A DNA stretch of 64,000 nucleotides from Candidatus Aminicenantes bacterium UBA1061 (GCA_002316315.1 DCDG01000040.1:69696-133695), one strand, 5' to 3'; positions 45,867 through 55,097 are shown, counted from the first letter of the stretch. Numbers and translations: made by a program. Notes: generated by a model from the letters alone, not told the origin.

Positions 45867-46289
45867 CTAAAAAAGGCCAGTAGATCCGAATCCGTCTTCT
45901 CCCCGTCTTGTTTCATCGAGAGTATCGACTTCTACCGGTTCAGGCGTTTCTATTGCCTGAATAAGCATCTGAGCAATTTTCATCCCGCTGGTAATAACAA
46001 ATGGCTTCTGGCTTAGATTGGTCAGAACGACCTTGACTTCTCCCCGGTAACCGGCATCAACCACGCCAGCCAAGCAGTGAATCCCCCGAAGAGCCAGGCC
46101 GCTCTTGTCCCAGAGGAGGCCAGCATAGCCGAAAGGAATAGCCAGCTGCAAACCGGTTGGCACCGCTGCCGTTTCCCCTGGATCGATGGTCATCGCCTGA
46201 CAGGAAAAAATATCCAGACCGGCATCGCCTGGATGATTATAAACAGGCATCCTGGCTTCCCGATTTATTTTTTTGACCAAAACTTTCAT
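45867..46289 (-). CDS. dut: dUTP diphosphatase (dUTPase)
   Basis: Hydrolyses dUTP to dUMP and pyrophosphate, keeping uracil out of DNA and supplying dUMP for dTMP. The motifs are DAGLDIF (motif 1), DKSGLAL (motif 2), GVVDAGYRGEV (motif 3) and RGEDGFGSTG (motif 5). Motif 2 has Asp-Lys where Pro-Arg is common, which is known in some bacterial lineages. I start it at ATG 46289 after GAGGAG; 140 residues is a normal length. It is the last gene of nrdD-redoxin-nrdG-dut, with a 13-base gap. Confidence 0.92.
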   Translation of the reverse strand: MKVLVKKINREARMPVYNHPGDAGLDIFSCQAMTIDPGETAAVPTGLQLAIPFGYAGLLWDKSGLALRGIHCLAGVVDAGYRGEVKVVLTNLSQKPFVITSGMKIAQMLIQAIETPEPVEVDTLDETRRGEDGFGSTGLF

Positions 46290-46302
46290 TTTCTTCTCCT
46301 CT

Positions 46303-47001
46303 TCAAACACCTTCCACCCTGACCTCAGCAAAAAAAGGTTTAAGAAGTTCAGCCCCGGCTAAGAGCTGCTCGGGTGGGTAGGGCTTGACTTTCAGGTATG
46401 CAGGGTCAATTGTCTTTTGCGGAAAAAATTGCTGCAGCTGAAAAACGCTGGCTCCTTTTAGCCACTCGCCGATGGCCCGCAGATCTTTTTCCTGATGAAT
46501 TTCCGGTACAACTGTCAGTCTAAAAATATAATCAAGCCCGGAATTCTTAATAATTCTGACACTCTGTTTAATTTTTTCCACATCCACGGCCACTCTAACT
46601 ATCCCCGGATAGCGGTCCAAAGGCCCCTTTATATCCATAGCAATGGCATCTACCAGCCCTTCTTCTATGAGCTGTTCGAGCCTGTTTGGAAAGCTGCCAT
46701 TAGTGTCAATTTTTAATTTATAACCGCGATCTTTAATTATTCTGGCCAGAACTTCCAGGTCTCCATGAAGAAGGGGTTCACCACCGCTCAGACATAATCC
46801 GTCGAGCCAGCCCTTCCTTGAATCCAGGTAACCCAGGAAAAAATTCAGGTCAAAGGACGGCAGGCTCTCAGGACACAGGACCAGGTCAGAATTATGACAG
46901 AAAGGGCAGCGAAAATTACAGCCAGGCAAAAATACAGTTGAAGAGATATGCCCGGGAAAATCCTTCGAAGCGAATTTTTCTAAGCCTTTGATTTCAACCA
47001 C
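46303..47001 (-). CDS. nrdG: Anaerobic ribonucleotide reductase activating protein (radical SAM)
   Basis: Installs the glycyl radical on NrdD. GCNFRCPFCH gives the radical-SAM cluster cysteines Cys28, Cys32 and Cys35, followed by LSGGEPLLH. The length of 232 fits the NrdG2/PflA-like type. The start is GTG 47001, with AGGAG 9 bases upstream inside the 3' end of the redoxin gene, an overlap of 22 bases. The gene order next to nrdD supports the assignment over pyruvate-formate-lyase activase, and no formate lyase is seen. Confidence 0.88.
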   Translation of the reverse strand: MVEIKGLEKFASKDFPGHISSTVFLPGCNFRCPFCHNSDLVLCPESLPSFDLNFFLGYLDSRKGWLDGLCLSGGEPLLHGDLEVLARIIKDRGYKLKIDTNGSFPNRLEQLIEEGLVDAIAMDIKGPLDRYPGIVRVAVDVEKIKQSVRIIKNSGLDYIFRLTVVPEIHQEKDLRAIGEWLKGASVFQLQQFFPQKTIDPAYLKVKPYPPEQLLAGAELLKPFFAEVRVEGV

Positions 47002-47246
47002 TCTTCAAGCTCCTGGGCTGAGTTTAAAACTTTGGCTGGCAGGCCGTTTTCTTCAATAATCAAGGTAGGAATAATGATCGCACCTGATTCATCCCGCTGC
47101 AGAATCTTAATATAATCCCTGATTTTAGAGCGCCCCTCTTTGGTGCTAACATCATACTCTGCAGCCGTCAGCTGGCCGGCCCGCATAAATTCCTTTAGAT
47201 TGTCACACTTGGAACAGCCGGGAAGAGTAAAAATGATAAAACCCAT
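46980..47246 (-). CDS. Glutaredoxin/thioredoxin-like protein between nrdD and nrdG
   Basis: An 88-residue thioredoxin-fold protein with the redox pair in LPGCSKCDNLKEF (Cys11, Cys14) and a cis-Pro region IIIPTLIIEENG. GAGGAG lies upstream of ATG 47246. It overlaps nrdG by 22 bases and follows nrdD by 59. Class III reductases of the NrdD2 or NrdD3 type accept electrons from a redoxin instead of formate, which is known for Neisseria bacilliformis and Methanosarcina; its place here suggests that it is the electron donor. Confidence 0.82.
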   Translation of the reverse strand: MGFIIFTLPGCSKCDNLKEFMRAGQLTAAEYDVSTKEGRSKIRDYIKILQRDESGAIIIPTLIIEENGLPAKVLNSAQELEEWLKSKA

Positions 47247-47305
47247 TTTTTGTGCTCCTCTTTTATCTTTAAAATTTATCAGGTGTCTAAACTTGCTTTT
47301 TTTAA

Positions 47306-49384
47306 TCACCCTATCTTGGTAAATGTAGCCCGTTCATCAAACTCCTGCTTCTTACCGTCATTCCAGGTGCCTATTGGCCGCAGGTAGCCAACAATTCTCG
47401 AATAAACCTCTGTTTTGCTGCCGCACTCGGGGCACATCCGGTGTTCACCCCGGATATAGCCATGGCGCTCACAGACACTGAAGGTTGGAGTAATGCTGAA
47501 ATAAGGCAACCTGGTTTCAGCTATTTTCTGCACCACTCGCCGGCAGGCTTGCCAGTCTATGGCTTCTGGTAGAAAAGCATGGAAAATTGTCCCGCCGGTA
47601 TAAAGGGGCTGGATATCCTCCTGGTGCCTCAAAGCTTCAAAAATATCTCTGGTGGCATCAACATTGAGCTGAGTGGAATTAGTCAAATAGGGGTACCGAT
47701 CGGTACCTGAAGTAAAGATATTTTTATATTTTTCCCGGTCCAGTCGGGCCAGGCGGTAAGAAGTTGATTCGGCCGGTGAGGCCTCCAGATTGTAAAGATG
47801 CTCGGTTTCTTCCTGAAAATCCTTCAGGACTTCTCTCATAAAGTTCATCGTTTCGATGGTAAATTCCTTGCCCTCAGGCGCGCCTATCCCCTGGCCCAAA
47901 AAATTAATACAGGCTTCATGCATCCCGCAGATACCGATGGTAGAAAAATGATTTTCAAAATGACCGAGATAGACTCTGGTATAAGGCATCAGTCCTCGCT
48001 CCAACATGTTGTTGACAATTTCCCTCTTGGTTTCGAGAGATTCTTTAGCCAGGGTCATCATTTCCCTGAGCTTGCCAAAAAACTCCTCTTTTGATTTAGC
48101 TTCATAACCGATACGGTTCAAATTTAAGGTTACCACCCCGATTGAACCAGTCTGGTCCCCCGCTCCCCACATGTTACCAGGACGTCTTTTTAGTTCCCTC
48201 ATATCAAGGTTTAGCCGGCAGCACATGGCTCTGATATCACCAGGATTGAGATTGGTCCCGATATAATTCTGAAAATATGGTATGCCGTATTTGGCTGTGG
48301 CCTCAAACAGCAAGCGGGCATTCAGGCTATCCCAGTCAAAATCCCTGGTGAGATTATAGGTCGGGATGGGAAAAGTAAAGACCCGGCCTTTCTGGTCACC
48401 CTCTATCATCAATTCGAGAAAAGCTCGATTAATCAGGTCCATTTCAGCCTGATAATCACCATAGCAGGAGTCAAGTTCTTCTCCCCCAACTATGACCCTC
48501 TTATTCTTGAGGTCGTCGGGCACTGTCCAGTCAAAAGTCAAATTGGAAAAGGGAGTTTGCCAGCCCCAGCGGGAGGGAACATTCAAGCCAAAGACCAGCT
48601 TCTGAATATCCTGCTTTACCTGTTCATAGGTGAGATGATCAGCTCTGACAAAAGGAGCCAGAAAAGTATCAACACTCGAAAAAGCCTGAGCCCCGGCAAA
48701 TTCAGCTTGCATTGTACCGATATAGTTGACCATATGCAGGGTAGCAGTTTCAAGGTGTTTAGCCGGATGGGAATGAACCTGGTTAGGTACATGGCCAAAC
48801 CCCCGGCGAAGCAAATTTTCCAGCGACCAACCGGCACAATAGCCGACAATCGGGTAAGAGAGATCATGAATATGAAATTCCCCGGTCTGATGAGCCTTTT
48901 TTATCCGTTCTGAGTATAAATTATTAAGAGCAAAATTGGCCAGCACCTCACCTGAAATCCTGGCATTAAGACCAGAGAAGCTGACCTGGCCCTCATTGCT
49001 GTTTTCCCTGACCTTCCAGTCCTGGTCATTAATATAATCCTTGATTAGCCGCTCCAGATTGAGTCCGGTTTCCCTGGCTTCACGGATAGTCTTATGTTTT
49101 TCCCGATAAAGGATATATGATTTGGCCACATCATGATAACCCTGCTTCATCAGGACCATTTCCACTATGTCCTGAATCTGTTCGACTGAGGGAATGGTGT
49201 AACCGCCAAATTTTTCTTCGAGCATAAAGACAACGATATCGGAAACATGCTGAGCTTCCATCAAATCATCCATTCCCTGAGAACACATGGCCTTATAAAT
49301 TGCCCTGGTTATTTTTTCCTGGGTAAAATCCACAATGGTACCATCCCGTTTCTTGATCCTGGATATTTTGTTGGTTTTAACCAT
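47306..49384 (-). CDS. nrdD: Anaerobic (class III) ribonucleoside-triphosphate reductase
   Basis: Reduces ribonucleoside triphosphates to deoxy forms under anaerobic conditions. An ATP-cone covers residues 6-95. The active site has adjacent cysteines in RAMCCRLNLD (Cys388, Cys389), the C-terminal zinc knuckle has four Cys (CERHGYIRGEHRMCPECG), and the glycyl-radical motif is RIVGYLRP with WNDGKKQEF nearby. Length 692 is normal. GAAGGAG precedes the ATG. Tandem NrdR-like boxes lie about 100-146 bases upstream, so NrdR control is likely. Confidence 0.95.
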   Translation of the reverse strand: MVKTNKISRIKKRDGTIVDFTQEKITRAIYKAMCSQGMDDLMEAQHVSDIVVFMLEEKFGGYTIPSVEQIQDIVEMVLMKQGYHDVAKSYILYREKHKTIREARETGLNLERLIKDYINDQDWKVRENSNEGQVSFSGLNARISGEVLANFALNNLYSERIKKAHQTGEFHIHDLSYPIVGYCAGWSLENLLRRGFGHVPNQVHSHPAKHLETATLHMVNYIGTMQAEFAGAQAFSSVDTFLAPFVRADHLTYEQVKQDIQKLVFGLNVPSRWGWQTPFSNLTFDWTVPDDLKNKRVIVGGEELDSCYGDYQAEMDLINRAFLELMIEGDQKGRVFTFPIPTYNLTRDFDWDSLNARLLFEATAKYGIPYFQNYIGTNLNPGDIRAMCCRLNLDMRELKRRPGNMWGAGDQTGSIGVVTLNLNRIGYEAKSKEEFFGKLREMMTLAKESLETKREIVNNMLERGLMPYTRVYLGHFENHFSTIGICGMHEACINFLGQGIGAPEGKEFTIETMNFMREVLKDFQEETEHLYNLEASPAESTSYRLARLDREKYKNIFTSGTDRYPYLTNSTQLNVDATRDIFEALRHQEDIQPLYTGGTIFHAFLPEAIDWQACRRVVQKIAETRLPYFSITPTFSVCERHGYIRGEHRMCPECGSKTEVYSRIVGYLRPIGTWNDGKKQEFDERATFTKIG

Positions 49385-49482
49385 CTGAATCTCCTTCTAT
49401 CTTTCTCTAATTTTAATCAATATGCTGCCTTTGAAGGCCCTTTTTATGTTATTATTAATAAAAAGCGACATAAGATGCTGAA

Positions 49483-49530
49483 AAACAATATCTTGCGTCA
49501 TAACAGGCCCTTGGATACTAAATGTTGTGC
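49483..49530. promoter_or_regulatory. Tandem NrdR-like boxes upstream of nrdD
   Basis: AAACAATATCTTGCGT (49483-49498) and ATACTAAATGTTGTGC (49515-49530) match the known 16-base NrdR palindrome (ACACwATATwTTGTGT) at about 13 and 12 positions. Their centres are 32 bases apart, three helical turns, as is usual for NrdR pairs. The gene for NrdR is not in this window. Confidence 0.65.
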
Positions 49531-49607
49531 TTTCGTGCTTAAATATAATTCCAGTCCAAGCTGGATGTCAAGTCAATTTTTTAGAAAATTTTTTTCAGGG
49601 GGAAAAA

Positions 49608-50012
49608 ATGCTTAAACTGGATATTATGACCACTAAGAAAGATGAATTTGTTGACATAACGGAGAGAGTGGCTCAGGCCATTAGAACTACTAACCTCACC
49701 AGAGGAATAGCTCTGATTTATGTTCCACACACGACATGTGGTTTAACAATCAATGAGAACGCCGATCCTGATGTCGCGGCCGACATCCTGCTGGCCTTGA
49801 GAAGAGTTGTGCCTGACAATGTGCCTTATGCCCATCTTGAAGGGAACTCGGCGGCTCATATTAAGGCCTCCATTGTCGGCAGTTCACTCCAGATTATGGT
49901 CGAAGACGGAGAGCTCCAGCTCGGCCGCTGGCAGGGAATTTTCCTGTGTGAATTCGATGGGCCGAAGAAAAGACATGTCTGGATGCAAGTCAGCCAGAGC
50001 AGCCAGCTCTAA
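49608..50012 (+). CDS. YjbQ / UPF0047 family protein
   Basis: A 134-residue protein with the family signature IYVPHTTCGLTINENADPDV and later PYAHLEGNSAAHIKASIVG and LGRWQGIFLCEFDGP. Some members replace thiamine-phosphate synthase activity in E. coli, but the true role is unclear. I start it at ATG 49608, as AGGGGG lies just upstream; the open frame extends further up without a ribosome site. Divergent from nrdD, it shares that regulatory region. Confidence 0.9.
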   Translation: MLKLDIMTTKKDEFVDITERVAQAIRTTNLTRGIALIYVPHTTCGLTINENADPDVAADILLALRRVVPDNVPYAHLEGNSAAHIKASIVGSSLQIMVEDGELQLGRWQGIFLCEFDGPKKRHVWMQVSQSSQL

Positions 50013-50062
50013 TCTATTTCAGCTAAGCTGGAGATGGTCTGCCAAAAAACCGCCGGAGAGGT

Positions 50063-51391
50063 TCAGTTTTTCGATCGAGCTATTTCCAGTCTTCCTCCTT
50101 CACGTGAATCAACTTTCTTTAAAAGCAAGGAGAAGATGAGACCAATGAAACCCAGGCTGGCAAACATCAGGGAAGAGGCCGTATAAGAATGAGTCAAATC
50201 CCGGAGAAAACCATTGAGTAAAGGGAAAAGCCCCAGACCAACGTTCTGAATAGCAGTCATCAGGCCAAAAGCTGTTCCTGTTCTTTCCTCTTTAACGACC
50301 AGTGGAACAGATGGCCAGAGGGCAGCCGGAACGAGAACGAAGGCCAATCCCAGAAAAATCATCGGGTAAGCAGGGTAAATTGAGGTTAAGCCCATTAAGA
50401 GATGACAGGGGATAAGAATTATAGAGCCAAAGACCATCAGGCTGGCCCGCCGGCCCAGACGATCAATTAATCCACCAGCCAGGGGGGCAAAAATCATAGA
50501 GGCGAAGATGATGATAGAGCTGATGCCACCGGCCGTACTGAACATGTGCAGAAAATTATTAAAAACCTGAGCCAAAAACCCACCTGAAGATGCAGCTGTT
50601 CTGGCTATTCCCCATTTATCCACAAAGAAATCGGTAGAAAGAACCGTGAAGGGGAAAATAGCAGAATAAAAGGTAAAGCAGAGGGCAGTTATATACCAGA
50701 AAGTTGGTTTAAATTCTTTTATCTCTTTAATATTAATTTTTTCGGTAACATTCTCGTTTTTGAGTTTCAATACTTTTTCACCCTGTTTGTCCAGGATCAC
50801 ATAAAATACATTCCCGAGAAGAGATAAGCCGCAGGCTAAAACAGCAGCCAGCAAGGCATAGCGAAAGCCTCCAAAATAGCTGGAGATGAGCTCACCGGTA
50901 TTGAAAGCAAACAGCGAGCCTAAACGGCTGATGGTTAGAGTTACACCAAAGGAAAAAGCTAGTTCTCTATTCCTGAACCAGCGGGCCAGCATGGCACTTT
51001 GCGCCACGATCAATGGTTCCGAGCCAGCACCAAAAATAAACCGCCCAACGAAAAAAACAGGAATGCTTCTGGCTTTCCAGACGATAATTGCTCCGGCCAG
51101 AACGAGGCAGGAAAAAAGCAAACTGGCTTTTCTGGTTCCAAGCTCATCAACCAGAACCCCACCAATGAGAACCGCCAGCACCGCTGCCAGACTGTACATG
51201 GTAAAAAAAGTGCCAACTGTTTGACGGGCAGCTTGCAGCTCCTCAATTAAAGAGGGGACAATAGCCGAGACGATGTCATAAGCAAAATAACAGCCGAAGG
51301 AAAGTGAAGCAACAAAAGCCAGAACCAGGTAGCGGTAAAATTTGCTGGCAGGATTGAGTAAACCAACTCTCCTCGCATCAGGATCAGCCAC
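50063..51391 (-). CDS. Major facilitator superfamily transporter
   Basis: Twelve predicted helices with the MFS loop GGVLVDELGTRKASL after helix 2 and GGLIDRLGRRASLMVFG after helix 8. The start is taken as GTG 51391 because AAGGAG lies 9 bases upstream; a longer frame would add a hydrophobic extension of 69 residues without a ribosome site and would reach into the amidase gene. Substrate unknown. It is divergent from the amidase, with a palindrome (51470-51487) between them. Confidence 0.85.
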   Translation of the reverse strand: MADPDARRVGLLNPASKFYRYLVLAFVASLSFGCYFAYDIVSAIVPSLIEELQAARQTVGTFFTMYSLAAVLAVLIGGVLVDELGTRKASLLFSCLVLAGAIIVWKARSIPVFFVGRFIFGAGSEPLIVAQSAMLARWFRNRELAFSFGVTLTISRLGSLFAFNTGELISSYFGGFRYALLAAVLACGLSLLGNVFYVILDKQGEKVLKLKNENVTEKINIKEIKEFKPTFWYITALCFTFYSAIFPFTVLSTDFFVDKWGIARTAASSGGFLAQVFNNFLHMFSTAGGISSIIIFASMIFAPLAGGLIDRLGRRASLMVFGSIILIPCHLLMGLTSIYPAYPMIFLGLAFVLVPAALWPSVPLVVKEERTGTAFGLMTAIQNVGLGLFPLLNGFLRDLTHSYTASSLMFASLGFIGLIFSLLLKKVDSREGGRLEIARSKN

Positions 51392-51469
51392 CGTAACTTT
51401 CTCCTTCCAAAGGCGTTGAAGAAAAAATATACCAGAAGTGGCAATAAGTAAATACAATTCTATGGAGTT

Positions 51470-51487
51470 ACAATTGACAGCAATTGT
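51470..51487. promoter_or_regulatory. 18-bp palindrome between the MFS and amidase genes
   Basis: ACAATTG, spacer ACAG, CAATTGT. A further ACAATT half-site is seen 16 bases to the left (TACAATTC). Located between divergent genes, it looks like an operator for a dimeric regulator. No regulator gene is adjacent. Confidence 0.45.
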
Positions 51488-51555
51488 TGCCTTGACCTGT
51501 TTAGTTAATTTAAAGTTAAATATAATCAATAAAAAAAGAAGGAAGGAGAGAAATA

Positions 51556-53292
51556 ATGAAATCCCGTTTTCATTCAGGTTCGGCCTCGTGGCCGGCAATA
51601 GCTTTCATTTTATCTATCCTCCTGATTATCGGTGGAGCATTTGCTCTCCATTACACCAAGGGCAAATCTATCACTGTCCAGGATATCTCTTCCGCCTCTA
51701 AACTGTCCGGCCTTAATTTTACCCACCAGGAAAAAAAGATGATGCTACCCAACCTCGAGGAAAATCTGACCTGCTACAAAAAAATACGTCAGATTCCTTT
51801 AGAAAATTCCGTCTCCCCCGCCATAATTTTCAACCCCCTACCTGCCGGTTTTGATCTAAAATCAGTTGAAGCTGAAGCTAAATTTATCTACGATGAACCA
51901 ACCAATGTGGAAGTGCCAGAAAGTGAGGAAGGACTGGCCTTCTATCCGGTAACAGACCTGGCCTGGCTGATAAAAAACAGAAGGATCAGCTCAGAATACC
52001 TCACCAGGGTTTACCTTGACCGCCTGAAAAAATATGGAACAAAGCTTCACTGTGTTGTTACATTGACTGAGGATTTAGCCTTAAAGCAGGCCAGGCAGGC
52101 TGATGAAGAACTGGCCCGTGGTATTTATCGTGGGCCTCTTCATGGCATCCCCTACGGGCTGAAGGATTTACTGGCGGTTAAGGGCTACCCTACTACCTGG
52201 GGTTCACCAATCTATAAAAACCAGATACTGGATGAGGAGGCAACTGTTTATAAAAAATTAACAGAGGCAGGAGCCGTCCTGCTGGCCAAGCTGAGTATGG
52301 GTGAACTGGCCTGGGGGGATGTCTGGTTTGGCGGATTGACGCGAAATCCATGGGATATAAATCAGGGTTCAAGCGGCTCTTCGGCCGGTTCAGCTTCAGC
52401 CACGGCAGCCGGTCTGGTAGCTTTTGCCATTGGCACCGAGACCTGGGGATCGATTGTCTCCCCCTCGACTCGTTGTGGCATCTCAGGACTCAGGCCCACC
52501 TTTGGCCGGGTCAGCCGCCATGGAGTTATGGTTCTCAGCTGGAGTATGGATAAGATTGGGCCCATGGCCCGTTCGGTAGAGGATCTGGCTCTTATTTTCC
52601 AGGCAATTATTGGCCCCGATGGAAAAGACCGGACCGTTTTTGATCTGCCTTTTTCTTATGATGGCCAGTCTGATTTAAAAACAATCAGAGTCGGCTATTA
52701 TAAAAAGAGTTTTGACCAGGCCCGCCGCCACAAGGAAAAATATCAGGCTGTGCTTGATGTCCTGTCCTCCCTGGGAGTTAAACTGCAAGAAATAGAACTG
52801 CCAGAAATTGACCCGGAGATAATCAGCTTCATTTTAAATGTGGAAGCATCCGCCGCTTTTGACGAACTAACCAGAACAAATCAGGATGAGCTGATGGTCA
52901 GGCAGGGACAGGATGCTTGGCCAAATGTGTTCAGGCAGGCAAGATTTGTCCCAGCCGTAGAATATATTCAGGCCAACCGGCTGAGAAGCCTCCTGATTGA
53001 GCAACTGACCTCAAAGCTTAAAGAAATTGATGTTTATCTGGATACACCATCTGGACCCAGCCTTCTTCTGACCAATTTAACCGGCCAGCCAACAGTAGTC
53101 GTTCCCTGCGGTTTTGATGATAAAGGACACCCGCTGGGTATAACTTTTATCGCCAATCTTTTTGAAGAGGGTCAGGCTATTCGGCTGGCCAGAGCTTACC
53201 AGCAGGCCACTGGTTTTCATCTGAAACACCCTGACCTTAATCTTCTCGATCAGGTGAAAGATTCTCCTCATCCAGAAGAGGAAGAAGACTGA
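51556..53292 (+). CDS. Amidase-signature family enzyme, membrane anchored
   Basis: The Ser-Ser-Lys catalytic triad is visible: Lys203 in YGLKDLL, the Gly/Ser-rich GSSGSSAGSAS at 271-281 and nucleophile Ser299 in GTETWGSIVSPS. The first 130 residues are an extension with a transmembrane helix (13-32), so the enzyme is probably periplasmic. It is not GatA, since gatB and gatC are absent and the protein is anchored; it likely hydrolyses an amide or amidated peptide. AAGGAG precedes the ATG. It is divergent from an MFS gene that could carry the substrate or product. Confidence 0.87.
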   Translation: MKSRFHSGSASWPAIAFILSILLIIGGAFALHYTKGKSITVQDISSASKLSGLNFTHQEKKMMLPNLEENLTCYKKIRQIPLENSVSPAIIFNPLPAGFDLKSVEAEAKFIYDEPTNVEVPESEEGLAFYPVTDLAWLIKNRRISSEYLTRVYLDRLKKYGTKLHCVVTLTEDLALKQARQADEELARGIYRGPLHGIPYGLKDLLAVKGYPTTWGSPIYKNQILDEEATVYKKLTEAGAVLLAKLSMGELAWGDVWFGGLTRNPWDINQGSSGSSAGSASATAAGLVAFAIGTETWGSIVSPSTRCGISGLRPTFGRVSRHGVMVLSWSMDKIGPMARSVEDLALIFQAIIGPDGKDRTVFDLPFSYDGQSDLKTIRVGYYKKSFDQARRHKEKYQAVLDVLSSLGVKLQEIELPEIDPEIISFILNVEASAAFDELTRTNQDELMVRQGQDAWPNVFRQARFVPAVEYIQANRLRSLLIEQLTSKLKEIDVYLDTPSGPSLLLTNLTGQPTVVVPCGFDDKGHPLGITFIANLFEEGQAIRLARAYQQATGFHLKHPDLNLLDQVKDSPHPEEEED

Positions 53293-53327
53293 TTGTTTCA
53301 GAAAGATTGAAATTCAGGTCTATCTTA

Positions 53328-53333
53328 TATAAT
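53328..53333 (+). promoter_or_regulatory. Possible promoter of the isomerase gene
   Basis: A perfect TATAAT (53328-53333) lies 23 bases before the ATG; the best -35, TTGAAA at 53307-53312, is only 15 bases upstream, so strength is doubtful. Confidence 0.35.
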
Positions 53334-53356
53334 TTAGAAGCTAAAAACAAAAAACG

Positions 53357-55018
53357 ATGAAAATTACAGAGCTAAAAAATATCGACAGATTTAAAAATGT
53401 CTTATGGACATCTTTTGAGAATTTAAAAGAAAATCAGATTGTGGAGAGAATCCTCAAAAGAGATTTTACTGTCTGGAAAGACAGAGATGAGGAAATATCT
53501 AACCGTTTGGGCTGGCTGAACAGTCTTCAGAGGACCAGGCCTTTCTTCCCCCTGTATGAGCAACTGGCTGAAGACATTAAGGATTCAGGTTATAGTCGGA
53601 TTTTGCTTTTAGGGATGGGCGGTTCAAGCCTGGCACCAGCCGTCATCAACCAGATTTATCCTTTAAAATCAGACTTTCCTGTTCTTTCGATTCTCGATTC
53701 AACCTGTCCCCTGACCGTCGGGCGGGTCGGAGCTGCCTTACAGAAAGAAAAGATTTTTTTCCTGGTCTCATCGAAAAGCGGCACAACAGCTGAAACCATT
53801 AACCTGTTTAGATTCTTCTATGATCAAGTCGAAAAAAAATCGGGCCCCAGAGCTCCGGAGGAATTTATAGCTATAACTGACCCCCAGACTTTGCTTGAAA
53901 CTTTAGGGAAGAAACTCGGGTTAAAACAGATCATAAATGGTTTACCCGATGTTGGAGGCCGTTTTTCTGCCCTGTCGCCTTTCGGCCTGTTGCCGGCTGC
54001 CTTGATGGGTACCGATCTTGAAGCTTTCTCCGCTGCAGCTGAAGATAGCCAGTCTGCTCTTCAAGCCTTTAAGGACCAGCACCCGGGGGTAATCCTCGGG
54101 ACAATTCTGGGCACCCTTTACTCCTCCGGCTTTAACAAACTGACCCTGGTCATGCCTTCCCAGTTGATGGCCTTTGGCCGGTGGCTTGAACAGTTGATAG
54201 CTGAAAGTACCGGGAAAGAAGGCCAGGGAATTGTGCCAGTTCTTGAACCCCTGCCTATCTCGCCTGAGGCTTACTCACGAGACAGGATATTCGTCACCTT
54301 TAGCTTGAAAGGTGAAAATGAGCCCTTCTGGCTCAAGCGGCTGGAAACTATCGAAAAGTCTGGCCTCCCCTGTCTCCATCTAAGTATTTCTCCCCTGGAA
54401 TTAGCTGAGGATTTCTTCGTCTGGGAAATAGCCACAGCTATAGCTGGATATTTCTTAAAGATTAATCCTTTCGATCAGCCTGATGTCGAGCTAACTAAAA
54501 AGAAAACCAGAGAAATCCTCGAGCAGCCAGAAAGCAGCAGCCTGGAAGGCTATTTATCAAGTGAAAACGGGAAGGAGATTGAGCAGGCAATTAAATCTTT
54601 ATTATTTGGCCATCATGATTTTTCAGGTTATATCAGTCTGCTAGTCTATTTGCCATCAGATGACAACCTTAATACCGCTCTGGACAATTTAGCCAGGCAT
54701 ATTACAGACAAAACCCATCTGCCCTGCACCTGGAATTATGGACCAGCCTACCTTCACTCCACCGGTCAACTCCATAAGGGAGATTCCGGTCAGGGGCATT
54801 TTCTTGGTCTTTTTTATGAGGATAACCGCCAGGTAGCTATTCCTGCTGAGCCGGATTGGCCACCCACCGCCCCTTCTTTTAATCACCTGTTTAGAGCACA
54901 AGCTCTCGGCGATCTGGCCACCCTTCAGGCCAGAAAAAGGAAGGTTGTATTTTTGAATCTAAAAGGAAATCTGGTAAAAAATATTTTTACTTTAAATGAA
55001 GTGGTAAGAAATCTATAG
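53357..55018 (+). CDS. pgi: Glucose-6-phosphate isomerase, Tal/Pgi-type
   Basis: Interconverts glucose 6-phosphate and fructose 6-phosphate. SIS-fold motifs are clear: LLLGMGGSSLAPAV, LVSSKSGTTAETIN, DVGGRFSALSPFGLLPAAL and the C-terminal TWNYGPAYLHSTGQLHKG. The sequence resembles the isomerase half of fused transaldolase/isomerase proteins, here on its own at 553 residues; the transaldolase part is absent. There is no Shine-Dalgarno. It ends 29 bases before a strong bidirectional terminator. Confidence 0.88.
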   Translation: MKITELKNIDRFKNVLWTSFENLKENQIVERILKRDFTVWKDRDEEISNRLGWLNSLQRTRPFFPLYEQLAEDIKDSGYSRILLLGMGGSSLAPAVINQIYPLKSDFPVLSILDSTCPLTVGRVGAALQKEKIFFLVSSKSGTTAETINLFRFFYDQVEKKSGPRAPEEFIAITDPQTLLETLGKKLGLKQIINGLPDVGGRFSALSPFGLLPAALMGTDLEAFSAAAEDSQSALQAFKDQHPGVILGTILGTLYSSGFNKLTLVMPSQLMAFGRWLEQLIAESTGKEGQGIVPVLEPLPISPEAYSRDRIFVTFSLKGENEPFWLKRLETIEKSGLPCLHLSISPLELAEDFFVWEIATAIAGYFLKINPFDQPDVELTKKKTREILEQPESSSLEGYLSSENGKEIEQAIKSLLFGHHDFSGYISLLVYLPSDDNLNTALDNLARHITDKTHLPCTWNYGPAYLHSTGQLHKGDSGQGHFLGLFYEDNRQVAIPAEPDWPPTAPSFNHLFRAQALGDLATLQARKRKVVFLNLKGNLVKNIFTLNEVVRNL

Positions 55019-55046
55019 GGTGCTAATCGAAATATCCAAAAATCAA

Positions 55047-55074
55047 AAAAGGGGAGAAAAAAATCTCCCCTTTT
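55047..55074. terminator. Bidirectional intrinsic terminator
   Basis: AAAAGGGGAGA (55047-55057) and TCTCCCCTTTT (55064-55074) form an 11-bp stem with a 6-base loop and a T-run on both strands. It serves the isomerase gene (plus) and the secreted protein gene ending at 55098 (minus). Confidence 0.85.
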
Positions 55075-55097
55075 CATTTATAACTACTAAATAAAGA

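Noticed and set aside
51392..51598. Longer N-terminus of the MFS protein
   Set aside because: It lacks a ribosome site and would overlap the divergent amidase gene and its upstream region; the GTG with AAGGAG is better.
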